A program made the position numbers and the translations under genes. The notes under the pieces were generated by a model. That model was not told where the DNA came from and did not search any database. It was given only the letters and a program-made list of their open reading frames with translations. A stretch of 64,000 bases of DNA from Hysterangium stoloniferum. Lineage: Eukaryota > Basidiomycota > Agaricomycetes > Hysterangiales > Hysterangiaceae. The stretch spans positions 578,331 through 642,330 of the forward strand of contig WHVD01000042.1 of NCBI GenBank assembly GCA_015178975.1. The letters run 5' to 3'. This document shows positions 10,545 to 19,362 of this stretch, piece after piece; the first letter of the stretch is position 1; each line of letters begins with the position of its first letter.

Positions 10545-12130
10545 TAATGCACCATTTAATCTTAACTCTACCCATGGAATGGCTGTACCTGTTTCAGGGC
10601 CAACCTATTGATGACATAATAGGATTACAGACCTATGCCAACAACTTGCAGGAAGCAATCATCAATGCTTGGAATCAGACATACCAAGAACATTACAGAT
10701 TCCAAAAACCCAGAGTTATGATTGCAGAACATGAAGAATCAAGTCCCGATGCTGAGGAGGAACTCTCGACCAGGAATGACTTGACCAGCCACAGTTGCAG
10801 TCTCATTAGTGAAGTAGGGGAAAAAAGTGTCACAAGGAAGTTGAGCTTGGGATAAGGTAAGAAACACAGGAAGTTCTTCTTCAAAAGAAGTGACAAAAAA
10901 ACATTGCCAGGCCCCCTAAAGAGTGCTGGATTTGTGGGAGCCTGAAGCATTTTAAGATTGACTGTCCTCATGTGGGGAAAATGTCTCATTATGTTTCAAT
11001 CAATAAATGCTTTGCACAAAATCCTGCTGAGGAGGCTGAGGACCAGAGGTTATATGAAATGGTTTATGGATTAAGCATACAGGGACTAGTAAATAACATT
11101 GATGATGAATCAATTTTCATTTCTGCTTATCCTCCTTGACTAGAGGGTGACACAATCTCAGAGGCAAGAACCTAACTCAAACCTGAATGAAGCCCTGAAT
11201 GAAGCATTAGAAGTTTACATATCAATATTGGATTGTGATTTCCTAGAAAAGGGGCACTGGTTGAGTGCCCATCATCAGAACTGTAAAGGTCTGACAGGAA
11301 AGAAAGTCTTGTCATCATCTCTGATGCCTACTATGGAGGAAATAATTGATGAAGATGTATCAATCGATTGGTCTACAAGTATCAGTAAGGATTATGTTAT
11401 TGAGGACCCCTCTAGACTAGAAGGGTTGGAAGAGGAAAATTTCCCTTTTGATCCAGGATCGCTACCCACCCTAATACCCTAAGATTCAGACTCAGAAACT
11501 GATGACCCCACTATGGGAATCACCTCCACTAAACCAGACAGTAGACAGATCAGGAGAGATACCAAGTTAGCAGTACAAAAGAAAAGCAAGAGACCCAAGA
11601 TTCAATAATCTTGATCCAGCCAGCTGATGAAGGAGGACACAACCATCATCTATTGAAAAGGGGATCCTCCCAGTGGTTACTTCAGTATAGGGATTTCAGC
11701 ATTATACATGTATGGGCATGTAGGAAGCTCAGACTCCCCTGATCTCATCAAGATCAGATTAGATGCAGGAGCCAACTTTCTTTGATATCAGAAGACTTCT
11801 ATAAGGAACTAGAAGGTCACCCTAAACTTAAACAAGGACTCAAATTACATCTTGTTCAGCTTACCAGTAATGCAAGGGTCCTGGGATACATCAATGTTCC
11901 CATTTACCTTGAGGATGAGAATGGTGTAGACTTCAATTTATGGCCAAAACATATGTCATCGAGGGTATGACCATGCCAATCCTCCTAGGAGAAGATTTCT
12001 ACATCAACTATGAGATCAGAATGTTAAGAGACCAACCACTAGGCTCTAGATTGATCCTCCTAGGAGAATGGAAGGTCAATTTTAACTGTATAAATTATAT
12101 CTAAGTAGAAAATAGTGAAACCAATTACAG
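10545..12130 (+). pseudogene. Relic E1 gag C-terminus and aspartic protease
   Basis: Continuation of the gag cut at 5786. It reads FQGQPIDDIIGLQTYAN, then a zinc knuckle CWICGSLKHFKIDC (C-x2-C-x4-H-x4-C, 10924-10965), an acidic linker (11147-11482) and a retropepsin-like domain with an LDAGA active site (DAG in place of DTG/DSG) at about 11760 and ILLGEDFYIN at about 11980. Stops and frameshifts break it repeatedly. RT and later domains of E1 are missing; sequence switches to element F integrase at about 12131. Confidence 0.7.
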
Positions 12131-13770
12131 GGAAAGGACATCTGACTAGACGATGGGACGTCTATCCTAAAGAGGGGAGTAGCGACTATGCCACAGTTAA
12201 TCCGCATAATTTCAAGCCTATGTTTTCATCGGAACAACTGTCCGCATCTATCCGAGCCACTTACCTCATTCATCCAGTCTTGCAAAGTGTTATTCTTATG
12301 GATACCAAGAAATTACATCAAGATATATTATCAGCAATTCAATCAGACCCAGTCACCAAAGCACACCTCAATAACCCGTCTGACCCCGATCAACCCCGAT
12401 GGTCACTAGACTCACAAGGTTTCATTAGACTTGACAACCACATTTATGTACCGGATTCCAATAGCCTTCAGCTACGAATCCTACAACATAAACATGACCA
12501 CCCGATCTCGGGACACTTCAGCCTCAATAAGACTCTTTCACTCATTAGAAGAGAATATACATGGCCTGGCATCTGAGATTTCGTTAAGCACTATTGCAAA
12601 TCTTGTACAACGTGTTTACATTCTAAATCACAGCGACACAAACCATATGGCCTATTCAAACAACTACCAACACCAGAAAAACCCTGGAACTCAATTTCTA
12701 TGGATTTCATCGAGCACCTACCGGCATCCGAATGTCATACAGCAATCCTAGTTGTTGTGGATCGGCACTCACAAAGCAAAGTATTTTCATTCCAACATAT
12801 GACACGATAACATCTGTACAGTTAGCCGAATTATTTGTCACCCACATATTTTCCAAGCACGGCATTCCATCACATGTCACATCCAATTGCAGATCCGGGT
12901 TTGTCTCTCACTTTTTTAGGTCACTCGGAAAAGCACTAGACATGAAGTTACATTTCACTTTGGGCTGATGGCCAAACCAAACACATGAATCAAACTTTGG
13001 AACAGTACATTCGTGTGTATTGTAACTATCAACAAGATGATTGGAAATCACTACTACTGCTAGCTGAATTTGCATATAACAATGCACCAAATGCCACTAC
13101 TGGTATTTCACCTTTCTTCGCAAACAAAAGCTACAACCCCAATATCGCAATCCACCCGGAACGCGATCTCGCATCCGCCCGTGCTCAAGACTTCATTACA
13201 AACCTTGACAAGCTACATCAAGAACTTCGTAAAACTATCGCAATGGCCCAAGAACGATACCAACGGTCCACGGATAAGAATTGACTTCCACCTCCTGATT
13301 TCAAGATTGGAGACCGAGTATTCATTAAAGCTGAGTTTTTCCAAACTACTAGACCCTCTAAAAAGCTCTCTGAAACATATTTAGGTCCTTTTGAAGTTAT
13401 AGCACAAGCTGGCATGCTTTCATGGGCACTTCAGCTTCCCGACAACATGCATGCAGTGCACCTGGTATTTCACGTATCTATGTTAGAACCATGTGTTGCT
13501 AACAAAATAACGGGTCACATACAACCACCACCGCCACTTGTGATCATTGATGGAGAACCTGAATTTGAGATATCAGAGATCCTAGACTCAAAAATCAACA
13601 ATTGCCGATGCTCATGCAAATTACTTTATTTGGTTAAATGGGCTGGCTATGAAGGGACAGATGAAGAAACTTCGTGGATCCTAGCTACAGAGCTCAGTAA
13701 TGCCTCGGAAATTGTTTTAGGGTTTCACCAAGCCTATCCAAATAAACCTGGTCCTCTAAATTCTTTATAA
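12131..13770 (+). pseudogene. Element F integrase with C-terminal chromodomain
   Basis: Blocks in order: LTRRWDVYPKEG (end of RNase H), an H-x-H...C-x2-C zinc-binding domain (HDHPISGHF ... CKSCTTC, about 12490-12615), the first catalytic Asp in SMDFIEHL (about 12705), the second catalytic position in HVTSN (about 12885) and the third near GQTKHMNQT (about 12975). The second position is Asn instead of Asp and the third Lys instead of Glu; about seven residues before the third are deleted. GPFEVIAQAG follows (about 13385), then a chromodomain, EFEISEILDSKI to KWAGYEGTDEETSW (13560-13680). The chromodomain would steer insertion to methylated-histone chromatin. Inactive. Confidence 0.85.
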
Positions 13771-13859
13771 GTCTCTCATGCGGTACCCGACCTTTTTCCA
13801 ACTATGCCTTATAAATTCATGCTTTGTTTGTTTTGTTTTAAAATCATTATATTTTCCAA

Positions 13860-14852
13860 TTATTTAAAAGTTTCCTCTATCACCTCCCCTTCTTCTCCAG
13901 CTTCCGAGACCTCCCCCTCACTGACAGCCACCAATACCTCTTCACTGACCTTTTCCGATGCCCCAACACCAGGCCCAATTCCGTCACAACTCGACACCTC
14001 TAAATACTGCTCAAGTTGTCCTCCTAGGGACTCTATAACGCTGGTTTGTTTCTCCAGCCCGACACCCAAAAGTCGCAACTGCTCAGTCCTAATACCTTGT
14101 TGTCGCAGTGTCTCGAATCAGAACCAAGTCGTCTCCAAGAAATAAGTGTGCATGAGGCGGTTTTGCTCCTCTAATGCATCGGCCTGCCATTCTTGGTAAG
14201 ATCTGTTTCCATCGGCATCCGGGAAGACACATCCAAGTTTTTGGTTGGCACACTCTTGACAGGTGTGGCCCCGACCACTTGCTTGAGGATGGCAAGTCCG
14301 ACCCCATTTGGTGCACCGGTTGCACTTGGGGTCGTTTTTGGCCCCCGCTTTAGGGGCTTGTTTTTGTTTCTATAATCAAAAAAAATTAGAAAACTTTAAA
14401 AGTAGGAAACTGAACCCACCTTGGGGCTTGATGGCCCCGGTGCATCCTCCTCATCCTCCTCGTCCTCTTCGTCATCAGACTCCGAAGGCGTCACAGCCTT
14501 GCACTAAAGAAAAAAATCAGCAAAGGTTCGCAAAAGAAATGGGAACCCACTTACTTTTCCCTCTCGCTTTTTCTTCGCCGCCTCCTCTCGTGCCTGATCA
14601 GCCTCCCACTGCTTCTTCTTTGCAAGCACCACATCCCAGTGCTTGCGTGCAGCCTCTTCCGCTGCCAGCTTCTTCTCCTCCACCTTGATGGCCACCAGCT
14701 CCTCTTTCTCTTTCCGCTCCTCCTCCTCATGCTTTCCTCTTCTCCTCGAGAAGGTGTCAACGTTCCTGTGCACTAGGTGGTCCACTCGGGACTGACATGG
14801 GAGCAACCATCAACTGAACCGGGAATGGCTTCGACCCCGAACCTATGGTCAT
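13860..14852 (-). CDS. Antisense spliced coiled-coil / Zn2Cys6-type gene carried by element F
   Basis: Lies opposite to pol, between the chromodomain and the 3' LTR. Model: ATG at 14852; exons 14852-14555, 14503-14420 and 14369-13860; introns of 51 and 50 nt with GTAAGT...TTTAG and GTGGGT...TATAG ends. The product has a charged coiled coil (Glu/Lys/Arg-rich, with ARKHWDVVLAKKKQWEAD), an acidic run, a basic patch (KKQKQAPKAGAK), then six cysteines spaced C-x2-C-x6-C-x10-C-x2-C-x6-C, a second helical region and an acidic tail. That spacing fits the fungal Zn2Cys6 DNA-binding cluster. Damage: a one-base shift and a stop (TGA) near 14740-14760 and one TGA after the cluster at about 14138. A TATA box (14902-14909) lies 50 nt upstream. 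The equivalent gene in element 2 shares both intron positions. Function is inferred only. Confidence 0.7.
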
Positions 14853-14901
14853 GGTGGTCAAGGGGAGAGAAGTGAAAATTCAAGCGCCAGAACCCCTCAA
14901 A

Positions 14902-14909
14902 TTTTTATA
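14902..14909 (-). promoter_or_regulatory. TATA box of the antisense gene in element F
   Basis: TATAAAAA on the minus strand, 50 nt before the ATG at 14852 and 117 nt inside the 3' LTR edge. The equivalent gene in element 2 also has TATAAAAA upstream. Confidence 0.5.
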
Positions 14910-15025
14910 TGTAAAATTTTACCGAGTCACATGATGTTTTGACACACCAACCGTACCCGACAAGTTTTTACATACGGAATCTAGATTTTCAGCCTCCTTG
15001 GGATTTTGGCCAAATGGGGGGATAC

Positions 15026-15771
15026 TGTTACGACCGTGTCACAACCTGACAGTCCCCGAGGTTATCACCTCCTATCGACGATTCAAGTCATCATTCAAGT
15101 CTTCATGTCAGAAACTGTCGGTTTCCCGATGCTGATGTATGCCTTCACGGTGATCAAACTCCATTTATGCCCCCGTTGAAATATACTCGTATTATCTGGT
15201 TAAACTTTGATATGTCCCTTTTATTATGATGATCCGTTCTACTCTATGTTTCACATATGTCTATATACATATACTTGTAACCCTCGGACTATTTCCTTTT
15301 CTCGTAATTCCGCTATCGGTTATCTCATGGCCTCCAAACTAATTGTAACCTTCCCGTTCCTAGTCAAGCTTATTTGTCAATACCGTTTTCAGCTTTTCTC
15401 CTAGTTAGTATCTCCTAGGTGCCGAATACTTGTATATGAACCCATTGTAGTTGTAGTTACTAGGCAATCAGAATATCGATTCAGAATACCCTCCTATGCC
15501 TACAGAAGTCTCATACTAAGTACTCCACTATCCACCTTCGTGTGCGCTCACCCACTCTCGGCCTCCAACCCCTTGGCCCGACACTCAACTTATCCTTCAT
15601 TTCCGATCGGTAGTTTCGCCGAGAGGTATTCATTAGAACTAGTCTTCACCCACCTGAAATTTAAGGACACCCAACAGATAACTGCGAGGGCGCAGCACAT
15701 AAGCTGAAGCCAAGTCCTTCCGATCGGTCCCTGTTGGCCCACCGACATTAGTCAGTTTTCAGTTCTTAACA
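15026..15771 (+). repeat. 3' LTR of element F
   Basis: 746 bp, TGTTACGACC to TTCTTAACA, preceded by a polypurine tract and followed by GTCAG. Same family as 3701-4468 in opposite orientation, diverged by scattered substitutions, so the insertion is not recent. Confidence 0.85.
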
Positions 15772-15898
15772 GTCAGGTGCATATACAGTGGGGTCTGGGT
15801 GCTGGCAAGTTTTCTGGCTAACTGTAACCTGGTGGGTATAGAGAGTCAGGTGCATGTAGGATGGGGTCTGGAGCCTGGTGGGTTTTCCAGTCCTAACA
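15772..15898 (-). repeat. LTR of family G, 5' fragment, with target duplication of F
   Basis: Minus-strand start of a G-family LTR (TGTTAGGACTGG at 15898 downward). Its remainder is at 4474-5055. The first five bases, GTCAG, are the duplicated target of element F. Confidence 0.65.
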
Positions 15899-17168
15899 GG
15901 AGTCATCAAAGGGGTTTGGGGTGTCAGGGGCAGTGTCAAAGGTTAATTGGGAATGAGAGTTCCTGCATTGGGAGTTGCTTGTCATTCCCTCAAAGCTTCC
16001 CTTTCCAGTTTGGCCATGCTAAGAAGGTGACGCAGTTGTGGTTGGTGAAGGGAAAGTTTGACTGGGATATTTTTCTCCTGTAGGTGTCTGTCACTTTGAT
16101 CCTCATGTCTGTTGGAAAGCCTTCCAGGATCAGTGGGCGATTGAGTGAGTGGAGGAAACAAGTATTGGGGGAACTCTTGAGCTCTTGTACAAACGAGTCC
16201 ATTGTAGAAGCTGGAGATGGAGGTATTTGCATAATTTCATCATATTCATGCAGTAATTCCATCATCATTTTGTCATGTTTTTGCTGGATGTGCAGGAGTC
16301 TAGACCAAAGGCTGAAATATGTGAAAGATATATTGGGTGACCTTTCATAGAGAGAATGTTCTAGGATCTGAATGTATAGGTATTGATAGTCAACCTTGGG
16401 GACAGCATGGAGACATCTAATCAGTACATGCAAAATTTGCAATGTATCATTGTGTACATTGAGCAGGTCTACCAGTTGGATAAACAATTCATTTTTTATC
16501 ACCATTCTTCCCCTTTCCATCATGATCATCAGCTCTTCAGACCATTCAGGGATTTATTGAGTGACCTCTTCCAGAGTTCTTTATTGTGTGAATAGGGTTT
16601 GGGCCAATTAAATCCCATGATACCTACCCAACCAAATTGCAATTGTCATGTGCATGGTGGGGTATCTCATCTTGTAGTCCTGTGCAATTGCTGTAATTTC
16701 CTCCTCTGAAATCCGAGAAGCATAGTACATGTCCGACTTGTCATCAATAGGTTCATTGTAAACCAATCATCCATGGTAGGTGTGCTGAAGCATTACTTGA
16801 CATGGTGGAAATTCCAAAATCACATTGTCATTATGGGTAGGTGAAGGGTTTCTTTCCAGTGTTTTTGGTTGTTCCTGGTGTGAGCATGATCCTGACTGGG
16901 TGAGACAACTGTCAGTGGTTCAACCTGGATTTGGGGGGAACCTCCAACAGAGGCTTGTTTTTAGGAAGTCAGTGAGGACTTTCTCATTGTAACATTTCCA
17001 GGCAGTTCAAGACTAGTGGGTCTTCATCATGGGAGGGAACTAGTCAATCCCACTGAAGGTTTCACAGCCTGTTCCTGTAATCATCATGTGTAGCTAAATG
17101 TAAAAGTTTTTTCTTTTTATTAAAACATTTTCTTCATAGGAAAAGAACAGTCTGGCCCAGATCACCAT
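15899..17168 (-). pseudogene. Unknown degenerate ORF, antisense to the adjacent LTR
   Basis: The minus strand reads through about 300 residues with a few stops. Segments include YNEPIDDKSDMYYASRISEE and KMRYPTMHMTIAIWLGRYHG (about 16640-16770), then an open stretch 15990-16529 rich in Leu/His with HKHDKMMMELLHEYDEIMQ-like helices and PLILEGFPTDMRI. I do not recognise the family. The ORF lies directly inside an LTR fragment (17169-17289) that faces plus, so it has the same antisense-near-3'-LTR placement as the zinc-cluster genes, but I see no cysteine cluster in it. Confidence 0.4.
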
Positions 17169-17289
17169 TGTAAAGAGTTGTGGAAGTTCTCACTGCTCTA
17201 TATACAGAGAATATTGACTGTCTAGGTATGATACAACAATATATTGACTATTGAAGTACAATATAGAAAGTAAACTAGTTTTAGTCAAC
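17169..17289 (+). repeat. LTR fragment of family I
   Basis: Matches the start of the LTR at 36128 (AAGAGTTGT, ATATTGACTAT, GTACAATATAGAA). Truncated at 17289 where the 3' LTR of element 2 begins. Confidence 0.6.
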
Positions 17290-17859
17290 TGTTAAGTACT
17301 GTGTCGGAACTTATTCCAGAACTATCAGAAAGTCACTGGGAATTTGGAAACTATCGGATAGGGTCAGGATGTCAGCTTCAGCTTATGTGCTGCACCTTTA
17401 TGCAAACACTCGGAAGTCCTTAATTTCAAAGGTGGAACTTATGCTGGAAGATACGGATATTCAGAGTTCTGAAGATTTCTGAATATCGAGTGTACAGAAA
17501 GATGGAAGATGGAATAAGAAACTAAGTCAATAGAGAGTATTTGCAACTAATATCAGATCTAAAGTAAAGTACAAATTCACAGAAACTAATATAAGTCTTC
17601 TCATTATTGTACTACAAACTAAGACCACAATAAGATGGAAATGGAAGTATTCCAAAATGGGAATGCAATAAGATGAATTGGAGAGACATTATTCTGAAAT
17701 GGGAATATAATAAACAAATGAGTGAATGCTTGTCAATGGACAAATTACCAAATGTGGAACAAGGGAAGATTACGGAAGATGTGGTAACTATGATGTTCCA
17801 TAGTCAGAAGTTGGAAGTTGAAAGTTGGATATTGAAACATCCGAGAACGGGTTGTAACA
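17290..17859 (-). repeat. 3' LTR of element 2
   Basis: 570 bp, TGTTAAGTAC to GTTGTAACA on the plus strand. The polypurine tract CAGGGGGGTAC (minus) adjoins it at 17860-17870. The partner at 30605-30805 is truncated. It contains an orphan Harbinger end at 17533-17552. Confidence 0.8.
17533..17552 (+). repeat. Orphan copy of the PIF/Harbinger terminal repeat
   Basis: Identical to the 20-bp TIR at 5787-5806 and also preceded by TA (17531-17532). No opposite end is seen within the LTR, so it is a one-ended remnant or a captured sequence. Confidence 0.6.
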
Positions 17860-17987
17860 GTACCCCCCTGTTAGGCTGAAGTCCCATAGAGGCAATTAGG
17901 TACTGAATAGTTGAAGTGATGGTTGATTGTTATGTGTTGTGAAATTTATGCAATTCTGGAAGTGAGAGTTTTGGCTGCTGGTCTGAG

Positions 17988-17995
17988 TATAAAAA
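17988..17995 (+). promoter_or_regulatory. TATA box of the antisense gene in element 2
   Basis: TATAAAAA, about 75-120 nt before the first coding-like sequence. Same motif and relative position as at 14902-14909. Confidence 0.45.
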
Positions 17996-18039
17996 CTTCC
18001 AAATATTTGAATTAACAATTTTGTTTCTTTAACCACAAC

Positions 18040-19169
18040 TTGCATATCGATTCGTTGACTGTTATTTGCCACTACCCCAGAAGATTCAGACGCTGAAATC
18101 ACCATACTCGAAAAAATGTCAAGGTCAAAGAACTTCAACAAAAATGACAGAGGATGGAAGAGTTGAAGTGACAACAAGAGGAGGAGGGGAAAGTGTTGAT
18201 GCAAGAATTGACGGAGGCAGAAGAGGTGGAAAAGTGCAAGTTGGAGTGGGTGAAGGTGGAAAAGGAGGCATGGTTGTGGAAAATGGCAGAGGATCAGAAG
18301 TTGAAGGATGAAGTGGAGAAAAAGGAGTGGGAGGCCGAGGTGGTGGAAATGCGAGTGAAGGAGATAAGGGATGGAAAAGTAAGTCAAAACAACAATGTTC
18401 TGTGTTTCTTCCGATAACAATTGAACACAGTGAAAAGCCGTGGAGGTGGAAGTAGAGGGAGAGGCTGGGCCTTCAAGTCCTAAAGTAAGTGATTCTGTAA
18501 AAGGTCGGAAGTTAACTAATTTCTAAACAGAAACAAAAGGTCAAAGCTCCGGAATGGATGGAAATTGTCCATGACAGTCCGTGTTATTGGTGTTCGATTT
18601 GGAATTTGACTTGTTGGAAACAGAAGGTAAAATGGGGCAGAACTTGCTACCCTTGCGTGGTACTCAAGCTTCCGTGCACTCTTGCCATGAAGAGGGCTCT
18701 GAAAGGTGAGAAGGCTCAGAAGACTGATGATGTGGAAAATCCAGGAGTAGCCAAGAATACAGAGACTGAGGTACCAAATACAGATAGTTCCAATGTCAGA
18801 CTTCTCAAAGACACCGTGGATGCATTGGTGTTTATCAGGACGGAACTGACGAAGATGCGGGATGTGTTGGAGCACCATAATGAAATCCAGGAAAAAGGTT
18901 TCCAGTCATTGATCTGGAATTTCCAGAGGCAGAACAAATTCCTGGAGAAGGTAATGGTCAGCATCAGTGTTATTGCAGTTTCCGAGAGGTTTGCTGATAA
19001 GGCAAGGGATCAGCCAAATGATCTATTGGTGGAATATATGGAGAAGAGAGAGTCGGGAAAGGGGCTGGAAAGTGAAGATGATGAAGTGCAGGATATGGTG
19101 GAAAGTACAGAGATTGCGGATGATACGGGAGTTGAAGTGGACGGAGGATTTGGGTGTCAGAAACTTTAA
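18040..19169 (+). pseudogene. Antisense spliced coiled-coil / Zn2Cys6-type gene carried by element 2
   Basis: Homologous in layout to 13860-14852 and antisense to the pol of its own element. Exons end at 18378 and cover 18431-18484 and 18531-19169; introns of 52 and 46 nt have GTAAGT...CACAG and GTAAGT...AACAG. Both introns interrupt the same places as in F (after a GK pair, and between GPSSPK and KQK). A Glu/Lys-rich coiled coil precedes them. The cluster CYWC...C...C..C...C (18586-18690) keeps the exact C-x2-C-x6-C-x10-C-x2-C-x6-C spacing. A further helical region and acidic tail run open to 19169. Breaks: TGA near 18176, and TGA at the first codon after intron 1. The start is unclear because no ATG follows the TATA box at the expected place. 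Confidence 0.65.
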
Positions 19170-19362
19170 AATAGTTGCAATAATATTTTTTTTTTGACTT
19201 GCATGATTTTGAAGAATGAGTGTCAGATCGGAAGTATCAGAAACTAAACAGAAAGAGAATGGAAAAGAGTCAGAGTGATGATAAAGGTCCAGGTTTGCTT
19301 GGATGAGCTGTGTGGAAGTCAATAACAATTTCCATAGTGTGTCCAAGTTCCATGGCCAATAT

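Larger units (their letters stand above)
12131..15771 (+). mobile_element. Ty3/gypsy element F, 3' half (integrase, chromodomain, antisense gene, 3' LTR)
   Basis: Plus-strand continuation of the element whose 5' half is at 353-4468. It contains the RNase H tail, integrase, chromodomain, a non-pol region with an antisense gene, a polypurine tract (GGGGGG at about 15016-15021, then ATAC) and the 3' LTR. GTCAG follows the LTR. Confidence 0.85.
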
